Below are positions 8,103-16,367 of a stretch of 41,024 nt of DNA, piece by piece; within the stretch, counting starts at the first letter, position 1; each line of letters begins with the position of its first letter. The stretch is from the NCBI GenBank assembly GCA_964410485.1, contig CAYPHJ010000036.1:1-41024 (forward strand), in the 5' to 3' direction. The notes below the pieces were generated by a model, which was not told where the DNA came from, ran no database searches, and saw only the letters and a program-made list of their open reading frames with translations. The translations under genes and the position numbers were made by a program. This DNA comes from CAYPHJ01 sp964410485. GTDB taxonomy: Bacteria; Desulfobacterota; Binatia; UBA9968.

Positions 8103-9075
8103 ACCTACCTCTGAGGTGCTGCGGCAGGCTGCCACCTGACGCGAGCTGAATCCGCCGTTTACGGAGGTCGGCGAAACGCAGAATCGCATCCACAATTCGA
8201 TCGCCAGTGGACAGCTCCAACGCGTCCACGCCGGCTTGACTGAATGCCGACCGAATCTCCCGCTCGCGGCGCTCGGCCGCAGCCGCAAAACGTCTCCTGA
8301 ACACCCGGTCATGCGTATCGACGAACAACTGTTCTCCAGTCTCCGCATCCCGCATAATGAGAAGCCCAAGGTCGGGCAATTCCATCTCTAGTGGATCATA
8401 GAGGCGCACCGCTATAATCTCATGCCGCTGCGCCAGGTGCGCCAGCGGCTTTGCCCAGCCAGGCGTACTGATGAAATCAGAGACAACGAAAACGAGAGAC
8501 CGTCGTTGCATGATACGAAACGCAGTGCTCAGGAAATCGTACAGGTTTGTTGTCCTCGAGCTGGAGCGCTCCGGACGCGAAAGTATCTTTTGCAGCACGT
8601 GGAGCACGTGACGCCGGCCGCCGCGGGCCGGGATCACCGTATCCACGTTGTCACCATAAAAGAGCGCCCCGACACGATTGCCGTGACGGGTCAGAAGTCG
8701 CGCCAGTACCGTGACGAACTCCGTCGCAATGGATTGCTTCTTTACATGAGAACCAAAATCGACAGACGGGCTCAAATCCAGCAGGAACCACGCCGTAACC
8801 TCTCGATCTTCATTATACACTCTCACGTAGGGAGCCATCAGACGCGCGGTGACGTTCCAATCGATGTAACGCACATCGTCATGATACTGATATTCCCGCA
8901 GATCGGCCAAATCCAACCCGAAACCACGAAACAGTGTCCGATAGTCGCCGTGTAACAGGCCGTCGAGGCGACGAATTACGGTCCACTCCAAACGGCGTAG
9001 TACGGCCTCGGCAGGCGTGCTTTGACCGACGGCGTGCGGCTTCTGGTTTATAGCCTGTTCTGTACTGTTTTCCAT
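8083..9075 (-). CDS. DUF58 domain protein
   Basis: Cytosolic protein of the DUF58 family, which normally partners MoxR ATPases. The core begins LDGLLHGDYRTLFRGFGLDLADLREY and carries the defining YHDDVRYIDWNVTARL segment. A VWA-like half follows: WFLLDLSPSVDFGS, a degenerate MIDAS D-x-S-x-S, then RSLVFVVSDF. The start at 9075 (MENSTEQ) is chosen because the extra six codons up to 9093 come from an intergenic GCCATCTGCCAT repeat and lack a ribosome site. The gene follows MoxR after a 114-nt repeat-filled gap and overlaps the VWA gene. Confidence 0.9.
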   Translation of the reverse strand: MENSTEQAINQKPHAVGQSTPAEAVLRRLEWTVIRRLDGLLHGDYRTLFRGFGLDLADLREYQYHDDVRYIDWNVTARLMAPYVRVYNEDREVTAWFLLDLSPSVDFGSHVKKQSIATEFVTVLARLLTRHGNRVGALFYGDNVDTVIPARGGRRHVLHVLQKILSRPERSSSRTTNLYDFLSTAFRIMQRRSLVFVVSDFISTPGWAKPLAHLAQRHEIIAVRLYDPLEMELPDLGLLIMRDAETGEQLFVDTHDRVFRRRFAAAAERREREIRSAFSQAGVDALELSTGDRIVDAILRFADLRKRRIQLASGGSLPQHLRGRYEVSMA

Positions 9076-9080
9076 CTCTA

Positions 9081-9189
9081 GGCCATCTGCCATACGCTAT
9101 AAGCTATCTGTGGTCTGCCGTATGCCATAAGCCATCTGCCATATGCCGTTTTATGCATTCTCTTCCATACGCCATAAGCCATACGCTGT
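9081..9189. repeat. GCCATAAGCCAT-type short repeat cluster
   Basis: The MoxR-DUF58 gap is built from degenerate 9-12-nt units such as GCCATAAGCCAT, GCCATCTGCCAT and GCCATACGCTATAAGC. Similar words recur at about 5978-6005 and 6145-6180. The units can pair with each other, so a transcript through this gap would be structured. It extends into the annotated 5' end of DUF58 if the longer start is used. Confidence 0.6.
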
Positions 9190-10218
9190 TTAAGTGGTTG
9201 CAGCAAATTTGACATGCGTGTCCAGCGGCTTATCCGGAGGTGGTATGCATTGCATTACGCGGTGAACCACTTGATCCGGCGTAACACCGTCTGCAAGAGC
9301 CTCATACGCCAGCACGAGACGGTGCCGAAAGATATCAGGTACGAGATCCGTTACGTCATCGGGCAACACATAGGTGCGCCCGCGCAGGAATGCCAGCGCT
9401 CTGGCGCCCTCAATGAGGTGGATCGGAGCGCGCGGGCTTGCGCCAAATGACAGGTATTTTGCCAGGCCGGAGACGCCGTAGCGCTCGGGATCGCGCGTCG
9501 CCGCAGCAAGCCGCACCGCGTATTGCAGAAGAGCCGGATCTACATAGCCGTTCTGGCACTCGCGCTGAAGTGTGCTCAACTGTTCAGTGGTGGCCACCGA
9601 GGCGACTTCATTCGGCAGGCCTGTGACCCTTGCGACAATGACAAATTCTTCTTCCTCACTTGGGTAACCAACGAGCACCTTCATCATGAACCGGTCGACC
9701 TGCGCCTCCGGCAGCGGATAGGTACCCTCTGTTTCGATAGGATTCTGCGTGGCCATCACCAGAAAGGGCTCGGGAACCTTGTGGGTTTCTCCGGCGATAG
9801 TGACTTGATGTTCTTGCATGACCTCGAGTAATGCGCTTTGCACCTTTGCCGGAGCACGGTTAATTTCATCTGCAAGAAGGAGATTGGCAAAGACAGGCCC
9901 CAGCGAGGTCATAAACTCACCACTCTTCTGATTGTAGATGCGCGTCCCCACCAAATCCGCCGGCACAAGATCCGGCGTAAATTGAATCCTCTTGAACGAG
10001 CCGCGAATCGTCCGGGCAAGCGTCTTCACGGTGAGGGTCTTCGCGAGCCCCGGAACGCCTTCAACAAGCAGGTGTCCCCGTGACAGCACGGCGACCAGTA
10101 CGCGCTCCAGAAAATGATCCTGGCCAACAATAACCTTCTTCACTTCATAGAGGATACGCTCCATGAGAGAAGCTATTTCGCTGCGATTTACATGTCTATC
10201 ATCCATAGGCGCCTGCAT
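9190..10218 (-). CDS. MoxR-family AAA+ ATPase
   Basis: Cytosolic AAA+ ATPase of the MoxR/RavA class, 342 residues. Walker A is GVPGLAKT (54-61), Walker B LLLADEINRAP (D117-E118), and sensor 1 lies in MATQNPIE (N159), followed by the family's GTYPLPEAQVDRFMMK and a C-terminal lid domain. MoxR ATPases act with DUF58 and VWA partners as chaperones for folding, metal insertion or maturation of envelope or enzyme complexes. The start (MQAPMDDRHV) has a nearby alternative at MDDRH. The protease gene lies 91 nt upstream on the same strand and DUF58/VWA are downstream, so all four are probably co-transcribed. Confidence 0.93.
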   Translation of the reverse strand: MQAPMDDRHVNRSEIASLMERILYEVKKVIVGQDHFLERVLVAVLSRGHLLVEGVPGLAKTLTVKTLARTIRGSFKRIQFTPDLVPADLVGTRIYNQKSGEFMTSLGPVFANLLLADEINRAPAKVQSALLEVMQEHQVTIAGETHKVPEPFLVMATQNPIETEGTYPLPEAQVDRFMMKVLVGYPSEEEEFVIVARVTGLPNEVASVATTEQLSTLQRECQNGYVDPALLQYAVRLAAATRDPERYGVSGLAKYLSFGASPRAPIHLIEGARALAFLRGRTYVLPDDVTDLVPDIFRHRLVLAYEALADGVTPDQVVHRVMQCIPPPDKPLDTHVKFAATT

Positions 10219-10309
10219 CAGTTCAACAGTTCAAGGTTCAGCTATCCGGTCCGTGTTTTGGCTCGGGGGGCTCGAGACGCGAAACCCGAGACTCGAAACT
10301 GCTTCCGAG

Positions 10310-11254
10310 TCAAAATGGCGGCAGCCCTGCGGCTGCTGCAGCATTCTCGATGGGCACCGCAAACCCGATGCCCACAAAGAAACGCTGGTCTGTAGGATTC
10401 AGAATGCCGGTGACGACCCCAACCACCTCGCCCTCCGCCGTTACCAACGGTCCACCGGAGTTTCCGGGATTGGCCGCCGCGTCGAACTGGATAAGGTTCG
10501 TCAGCAGGCGCTTCCCTTCCGGCGAGTGAAATTCACGGCGCAAGCCGGAAACTACACCCGCTGTCACCGAAGGACCGATGCCAAAAGGAAACCCAACGGC
10601 AAAAACCTGATCGCCGTACGCGAGATCGACAGTGGAGCGCATGGTCGCCGGGAAAAGATCGTCCGGAATTGTCTTTGCCTGAAGTACCGCCAAGTCATGC
10701 TCCGGCCGCACGCCGGTGATAGTGGCTTCGGCCTCCAGGCCGTCGGCAAACACTACCTGGATCCGCTTGGCGCCGAGCACAACATGGAGATTGGTGAGGA
10801 TAACACCCGTGTCGACAATTACCACCCCCGTGCCAACGCTCTGCTCGACTTCCCCGCCCCGCTCTGCGTCCGGGCCCAAGCCGCGCACGCGAACAACGGA
10901 TGGCCCAATGATCTCGTAGGCCTTGGCTGCGGCCGATGGCAATGTGTGCTTCTCCAGAGTGTGAAGCACTGCAGCACGGATGTCATCTTGTGTGATCTGG
11001 CGCTCTGCAGGCATCATTGCGCCACGCCCAAGCAGGAAAATAAGCGCCAGTAGCGCACCCGCGCCTAGGAGAAGAAGCCCGCAGCGGCGCATAGCGGGAT
11101 TGTGCCATCGTGAACCGATTGCCTCACTCGCTGTTCGAATCGGCGGCCTTTCCTGAAGCCGGTCATGACCTCGGAGTCCATTGGAAGCAGTCGTAGGGGT
11201 CGGCAGTTTTGTCGCGGGTGACCGGCTGGAGCTGTAAAGTGTTGCCTTTTTCAT
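10310..11254 (-). CDS. membrane-anchored trypsin-like protease (HtrA/DegS type, no PDZ)
   Basis: Serine protease of the S1C/HtrA class, 314 residues. A transmembrane helix at about 57-76 follows a ~50-residue N-terminus and places the protease domain in the periplasm. The triad is H157 (TNLHVV), D187 (EHDLAVL) and S266 (GNSGGPL). The protein ends at AVPIENAAAAAGLPPF, where HtrA proteins would continue into a PDZ domain, so PDZ regulation is lacking. The first ATG (11254) has only a weak site; ATG at 11092, just before the helix, is an alternative. It heads the MoxR-DUF58-VWA block, which suggests a role in quality control of the same envelope complex. Confidence 0.9.
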   Translation of the reverse strand: MKKATLYSSSRSPATKLPTPTTASNGLRGHDRLQERPPIRTASEAIGSRWHNPAMRRCGLLLLGAGALLALIFLLGRGAMMPAERQITQDDIRAAVLHTLEKHTLPSAAAKAYEIIGPSVVRVRGLGPDAERGGEVEQSVGTGVVIVDTGVILTNLHVVLGAKRIQVVFADGLEAEATITGVRPEHDLAVLQAKTIPDDLFPATMRSTVDLAYGDQVFAVGFPFGIGPSVTAGVVSGLRREFHSPEGKRLLTNLIQFDAAANPGNSGGPLVTAEGEVVGVVTGILNPTDQRFFVGIGFAVPIENAAAAAGLPPF

Positions 11255-11422
11255 GCGTTGCTTTTGCGGGTTGAGCCCGCTCCCTCGCCCGTTCGGTCCT
11301 CTTCAATAACTAGAGCTATTTTAATCTTAATACAAACCCGTATTAAGCCCCTTACCTTAGTTCGTGGCCAGTTGTCCAGTTCCAGACCGCTGCGCGTGGC
11401 GCCTCCAGTCTTACTCTGCGAT

Positions 11423-11848
11423 TCAGTCGCTGTAATGTTCCGGACGCACGCGGCTTCTCGAGGACTTCTTCTCCGTCCTGTGGCGCTTTTCAGCGAGCAG
11501 TTTAAGTTTGGCGCGCCGGGACCGCTTTCTTTTCTGGCGGCGGATCCTGGCGATCTCTTGTTCTTTTTCGGCTAAGGAACCTTTAAGACGAGCCTCGATT
11601 TTATCCAACAAGATTCTCCTGGCCAAAAAACGATTAAGAGCCTGCGAGCGCTCCCTTTGGCACTTCACCCGAACGCCCGTGGGTCCGTGATGAAGCACCA
11701 CACAGGTGGAGGCCTTGTTCACCTTCTGGCCGCCAGCTCCCGAAGAGCGTACGAACTGCTCCTCGATATCTTCCTCCCGAACGCCCAGGGACCGCATCCG
11801 TTCCAGAAGACTTCTTTCTTTTTCCGCTGAAACTACGTTGAAGGCCAT
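11423..11848 (-). CDS. RF-1-domain peptide-release-factor-like protein
   Basis: Small protein of 141 residues containing the class-I release factor catalytic loop: FVRSSGAGGQKVNKASTCV, with GGQ at 39-41. This is followed by TGVRVKCQRERSQALNR and a very basic tail (RRQKRKRSRRAKLKLLAEKRHR). It lacks the codon-recognition domains of RF1/RF2, so it probably hydrolyses peptidyl-tRNA on stalled ribosomes, as ArfB does. The basic tail would enter the empty mRNA channel. It is best called a release-factor-like rescue protein; exact equivalence to ArfB is not established. A clear upstream partner is absent. Confidence 0.85.
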   Translation of the reverse strand: MAFNVVSAEKERSLLERMRSLGVREEDIEEQFVRSSGAGGQKVNKASTCVVLHHGPTGVRVKCQRERSQALNRFLARRILLDKIEARLKGSLAEKEQEIARIRRQKRKRSRRAKLKLLAEKRHRTEKKSSRSRVRPEHYSD

Positions 11849-12034
11849 AGGTAAACCATAGCATAGCAGCTCTGGAGAAGCTTGGCCTCGATGGCCTTTT
11901 GCTCAAAAGTTCAACGGTTCTAAGAAGTTCAAATGTAAGGTACAGATCAAACATTGAGGACCTGAGCCTTGGAGAATGAATCTAATCAAAGTTCACGCAG
12001 GCCAGGAAGCATGGCATACTCGACTTAATTATCT

Positions 12035-14575
12035 ATGGGAAACCTGGATCTACCCATTTGTGCAATCGAGAAGGCACTACTCGAGGCTGTGACCGGGAAA
12101 AAGCGCCTCGTTCTCACTGCGCCCACAGGCTCGGGTAAATCAACTCAGGTGCCGCAGATGCTCCTTGATGGCGGGTTACTGGACAAGGGTCAGGTGATGG
12201 TCATGCAGCCACGGCGGTTGCCGACGCGAATGCTCGCCGTATGGGTCGCCCGTTCTCGAAACGTAAAGCTCGGTGCCGAAGTAGGGTATCAAATGCGACT
12301 CGACAACATAACCTCTCCCGCCACTCGCATCTGCTATCTCACCGAAGGGGTCCTCTTGCGCCGCATGACGGCCAACCCTAATTTGACCGGCATAGCCGCC
12401 ATCATCTTTGACGAATTTCACGAACGGCATCTGTACGGGGACCTCACGCTGGCGCGTGCTCTCGAGATCCAGCAATCGTCGCGGCCCGATTTGATTATCA
12501 TCGTCATGTCGGCCACTTTGGATGTTGCCACGGTCCGGAATTATCTCGAGCCTTGCGTGCTGTTATCATCCGAGGGCCGAACTTACCCCGTGACCATTGA
12601 ATATCTCTCCAGGCCCGCGGGCAATCAGCCGGTCTGGGAAGCCATGGTCAGCGAGCTCCCGCGCTTGCTGCGCGAGCATCCGGCGGGAGACGTCCTTGTC
12701 TTTATGCCCGGAGCGTACGAGATCGCGCGCACGGTACAGGGGGTGCGTGGCCTCGGCCCGGGCTTCATCGTGCTTCCATTGCACGGCGAATTGCCGTCTC
12801 GCGAACAGGACGCGGCGCTCGCACGATACGACCGCCGCAAGATTGTCGTGGCCACCAATGTCGCGGAAACCTCGCTCACCATCGATGGTGTTCGCCTGGT
12901 GATTGACAGTGGGCTGGCGCGGATTCCGCGATTCGACCCCTATCGCGGCATCAATACTTTGCTCGTGGAAAAAATTAGTCGCGCGGCAGCCGACCAACGT
13001 ACGGGTCGCGCAGGACGTACGGCGCCCGGGCATTGCTTGCGTCTATGGACCCCGCACGAACAGAACGGTCGCCCTGCCCAGGAACTTCCGGAAGTAAAGC
13101 GTCTCGACCTGGCGGAGGTGATTCTCACGCTGAAAGCAAATGGCGTGAGCGATGTGAAGACATTTCGCTGGCTCGAAGCTCCGGATGAGCGTTCCTTGGA
13201 TCGAGCCGAGACGCTGCTCAGAGATTTGGGCGCAATCGACGGCACGAGCGGCGCAATCACGGAGGTGGGACGCCGCATGCTCGCGTTTCCCGTGCATCCA
13301 CGCTACGCGCGGATGCTGCTGGCCGCGCGCGATTATGGTTGTGCGCGGCCAGTCGCGCTGATTGCCGCGTTGACGCAAGGGCGAGACCTGTTTCTGGGTC
13401 GGCCCGGAAAGGCTGTTGAAGAGGCGCGGAGGGAGTGGTTTGGTATTGATTCTGAGTCGGATTTCTTTGTGCTGGCGCGCGCCTGGCGCTACGCCGAGCG
13501 CCATGGCTATGATATTGATCGTTGCCGCCGCATGGGCATCCAAGCGCAGGCCGCTCGTCAGGTGGCCGCGCTATTTGAACAGTTCTTGAGAATTGCTGCA
13601 GCCGAGGGGTTGGAGACGAGCGACAAGCCGATCGCGCCCGACGCCGTGCAACGCTGCGTGCTGCTAGGTTTTTCCGACCAGGTGGCAAAGCGCCTCGAGG
13701 CTTCCGGGCTACGGTGCCAGCTCATCCATGGCCGGCGCGGTGTCTTGACCCGGGAGAGCATTGTAAGAGCGCCTCTGTTCGTTGCCTCGGAGGTGCGCGA
13801 GGTGGAAAGCGGAGGCGGCCGGGACCGTGCCTTGAACGTCATGCTCAATTTGGCCACGGCGATCAAAGAAGATTGGTTGCGCGACATCTTTCCCCAGGAT
13901 TTCAAAATAGTCCGCGCGGTCGTCTATGACCCGGCCTTGCGAAGCGTTGTCGTCAAGGTTGAAAAACGCTTTCGTGATCTGATTCTGGAGGAGACGCTCT
14001 CCGGCGACCGGCCGCCAGCTGAGGAAGCGGCCGCGATTCTGGCGCGCGAAGTTGCCGCCGGCCGTTGCGTGCTGGAAAAATGGGATGAAGGGGTCGAACA
14101 ATGGATTCTGCGCGTCAATCGCTTGCGCCAATGGTTACCGGAGCTCGACCTACCCGCCATCGGCAAAGAGGAGCGCAGCGCCATCATCGAGTTGATCTGT
14201 CAGGGCGCCCGCAGCTACAACGAAATCAAAGACAGGCCTGTTTTACCCATCGTAAAATCGTGGCTTTCCCGGCAGCAACAGAAGTGGGTGGAGGAGCATG
14301 CGCCCGAACGGATTCAGTTACCGTGCGGCCGCAAGGTGAAGGTTGTCTACAGCCCTGATGGAGCGCCCACGCTAGCGGCGCGTATCCAGGATCTGTACGG
14401 CATCAAGGAAGCGCTGCGGATTGCCACCCACCGCGTCGCCGTGCGCATTCAGGTGCTCGCGCCAAGCAACCGTCCGGTGCAGATCACCGACAACCTATCG
14501 GTCTTCTGGCGTGAAACATATCCAAAACTCAAACAGGAGTTGCAGCGTAGATATCCAAAGCACGAGTGGCGCTGA
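12035..14575 (+). CDS. hrpB: ATP-dependent RNA helicase HrpB
   Basis: DEAH-type superfamily 2 helicase of 846 residues (E. coli HrpB is about 809). Motif I is APTGSGKST (29-37) and motif II is DEFH (126-129), the DEFH variant typical of HrpB. Motif III is SATL, motif V VATNVAETSLTIDGV, and motif VI QRTGRAGRT. The helicase-associated domain follows, and the C-terminus is the HrpB-specific region ending SVFWRETYPKLKQELQRRYPKHEW, which separates it from HrpA. The cellular role of HrpB is poorly known and presumably concerns RNA remodelling. The ATG at 12035 has no evident ribosome site. Confidence 0.93.
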   Translation: MGNLDLPICAIEKALLEAVTGKKRLVLTAPTGSGKSTQVPQMLLDGGLLDKGQVMVMQPRRLPTRMLAVWVARSRNVKLGAEVGYQMRLDNITSPATRICYLTEGVLLRRMTANPNLTGIAAIIFDEFHERHLYGDLTLARALEIQQSSRPDLIIIVMSATLDVATVRNYLEPCVLLSSEGRTYPVTIEYLSRPAGNQPVWEAMVSELPRLLREHPAGDVLVFMPGAYEIARTVQGVRGLGPGFIVLPLHGELPSREQDAALARYDRRKIVVATNVAETSLTIDGVRLVIDSGLARIPRFDPYRGINTLLVEKISRAAADQRTGRAGRTAPGHCLRLWTPHEQNGRPAQELPEVKRLDLAEVILTLKANGVSDVKTFRWLEAPDERSLDRAETLLRDLGAIDGTSGAITEVGRRMLAFPVHPRYARMLLAARDYGCARPVALIAALTQGRDLFLGRPGKAVEEARREWFGIDSESDFFVLARAWRYAERHGYDIDRCRRMGIQAQAARQVAALFEQFLRIAAAEGLETSDKPIAPDAVQRCVLLGFSDQVAKRLEASGLRCQLIHGRRGVLTRESIVRAPLFVASEVREVESGGGRDRALNVMLNLATAIKEDWLRDIFPQDFKIVRAVVYDPALRSVVVKVEKRFRDLILEETLSGDRPPAEEAAAILAREVAAGRCVLEKWDEGVEQWILRVNRLRQWLPELDLPAIGKEERSAIIELICQGARSYNEIKDRPVLPIVKSWLSRQQQKWVEEHAPERIQLPCGRKVKVVYSPDGAPTLAARIQDLYGIKEALRIATHRVAVRIQVLAPSNRPVQITDNLSVFWRETYPKLKQELQRRYPKHEWR

Positions 14576-14695
14576 AAAGCGATTGGCAAAGAGCATGGCG
14601 CACAGACAAATTGTTCATAACAATAATAAGCACGGGCCATTCGCGCTTTGTTCTGTGATGTTGCGCTCGGAAGCTGAAAGCAGGAGGTACCTACA

Positions 14696-15019
14696 TTGAA
14701 ACTGGCTGTAATCTTTTTTCTCGTTGTTCCTTGGCTGGCGGTCTCTCAGCTCTTGGCCGCAACCATTGACGAGGTAAAATTTCTCCCCAGGATCGAGCGT
14801 TACGAAGCGATCGCCAATACAACTCTCGTTACTCAGGAGGGTAAAAGGATTCCCATCGACCGGGGTACTCGAGTCAATGTCGTCGGATTCACGGCGACGG
14901 AGGCCTTCATCATTTCGCGATCCGACAGACCCAACGGGTTCATCAGACGGGCCGATCTCACCCCACTCGGGCGATCCCAAGTCGATCCTCCGCGCATCAA
15001 GGAGGAACCCATCCGGTGA
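14696..15019 (+). CDS. small exported protein, possibly SH3-like
   Basis: A 107-residue protein starting with TTG at 14696, chosen because AGGAGG lies 8 nt upstream and the N-terminus is then a clear signal peptide (KLAVIFFLVVPWLAVSQLLA, cut after LAA). The mature part is short and beta-rich: TTLVTQEGKRIPIDRGTRVNVVGFTATEAFIISR then PNGFIRRADLTPL. The 'property of ligand, then GTRV.VVG, then GFI..ADL' order resembles bacterial SH3-like domains, but the match is weak. The tail is proline-rich. It converges on the methyltransferase gene with a ~60-nt gap. Confidence 0.75.
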   Translation: MKLAVIFFLVVPWLAVSQLLAATIDEVKFLPRIERYEAIANTTLVTQEGKRIPIDRGTRVNVVGFTATEAFIISRSDRPNGFIRRADLTPLGRSQVDPPRIKEEPIR

Positions 15020-15080
15020 TCTTGGAGCGATGGCATGGCCGAAAGCGCCTGAAGCAGCCCTGGCGTCGGGAGACTTGTTA

Positions 15081-15899
15081 TTAGCTTGCCCGCTTAGCTT
15101 TCCAGCTGCCGCCCGCCTTGATGCCTCCTTCCATGGTATTACCGGAGACGCGGCCGGCGTATTGATTTTTGCCGGCTGTAAAGTTGATGCGATCTCCCTG
15201 TAGCCTGCCTCTAACCGGAAGCGTTGTATTACCGCTCTTGAGGGTGCCTGAAATCAGTTGGAAGTTCTGTTTTAGAACCAATTCCCCTTGCGGCAGCCGC
15301 CATGTACCCTCGACTCTCGCGGGAACGATCCACAAAAGCGCCGTGCACCAGCTGTCGCATCCGGGAGCGGTAGCCGTCATGTCGGCTTCCCACTCGCCCA
15401 TGTCGAATGTGTTGGAGACAATGCGCGTCCCCGGTCTGAGCTCGAGGAGTTTTGGGCGCAGCTTGAGATTGATACTTGACAACAAGAAGAGCGAGATCAC
15501 ATCGGCCTTGGAAAGATCGCTCTCGAACAGGTCTCCTTGCGCGAAGGTGGCCCTATCACTCAAACCTTCTCTCGCCGCATTGCGCTTCGACAGCTCAACC
15601 ATCTCGGGGTTGTACTCGATACCATGGGCGCGCGCGCCGCGTTTGGCGGCGGCGATCACTGTTCGGCCGTCGCCGGAGCCCAAATCAATCAAAAACTCCT
15701 TTGGTGTGATCTTCGCCAAGTCGAGCATTTTTTCCATTGTTTCCTCAGGTGTCGGCACCCAGACAACATCTTTGCCATCTTGCCCAACCTGTGGCTGGAA
15801 CTTATCCTCCGCAGAGCGAGCCGGCGCGAAACCAACGGCAAGAAACAGCGCAAGATACAATGCAAATAAGGCACGAAATGCAAAACGATGACCGTTCAT
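15081..15899 (-). CDS. exported class I SAM-dependent methyltransferase
   Basis: A 272-residue protein with a good signal peptide (1-30, ending APARSA) followed by a Rossmann methyltransferase domain. Motif I is FLIDLGSGDGRT (69-80), then an acidic residue (GIEYNPEMVE) and the ADVISLFLLSSINLKLRP region. About 80 C-terminal residues form a beta-rich tail (GTWRLPQGELVLKQNFQLISG, then GRLQGDRINF). The ATG at 15899 has AGGAG 6 nt upstream. Signal peptides on class I methyltransferases are unusual because SAM is cytosolic, so the protein may be retained at the membrane, act before export, or no longer be a methyltransferase. The substrate is unknown. Confidence 0.85.
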   Translation of the reverse strand: MNGHRFAFRALFALYLALFLAVGFAPARSAEDKFQPQVGQDGKDVVWVPTPEETMEKMLDLAKITPKEFLIDLGSGDGRTVIAAAKRGARAHGIEYNPEMVELSKRNAAREGLSDRATFAQGDLFESDLSKADVISLFLLSSINLKLRPKLLELRPGTRIVSNTFDMGEWEADMTATAPGCDSWCTALLWIVPARVEGTWRLPQGELVLKQNFQLISGTLKSGNTTLPVRGRLQGDRINFTAGKNQYAGRVSGNTMEGGIKAGGSWKAKRAS

Positions 15900-16367
15900 C
15901 TTTGTTCTCCTGATAAGTGGATTTAGGCAGTCTCAGGTCCGAGCGGCAAGAGACGGCGGACACAAAATCTATACTCTAAGGCCAAGGCAATGTCCACAAA
16001 CCCTCGCACGACTTACCTTGGACGTACGGCAACGAGGATTTCTTCAGTCTGGCAGCTAAGGAATAGAAAGTAGTGGGCGCCTTTTTATATGGCACATTAT
16101 ATGGCAAATCGACTTCTGCCTGTTGGAAGCCGAACTCTGGGCGACGAATCCAGCGAAGCAAGATATCTCAGTTATGAAACAAGTTGCTTGCGTGGTTTTT
16201 CTGAGACTTAGCTCGTCTGCGGCACGCCGGGTCGCGTATTGCGTCGAAGCTGCTGCTGGTTTAAAAATTTCCCTTGGTTGCCAGATGACAAGCTTGATCG
16301 GGAACAGCCGCGCGAGGCTATGTAAAACGGTGAGTCCTAAGAGGCCTTAAGGTAAACGGAATCTGCC
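15900..16367. other. intergenic stretch between methyltransferase and treY
   Basis: These 468 bases separate divergent genes and should hold promoters for both. I see a small direct repeat of TATATGGCA near 16086-16106 and no convincing gene. Frames on either strand lack ribosome sites and motifs. Confidence 0.5.

Noticed and set aside
10163..11053. long plus-strand frame opposite the protease
   Set aside because: Antisense to a protease whose catalytic triad is complete; composition-driven.
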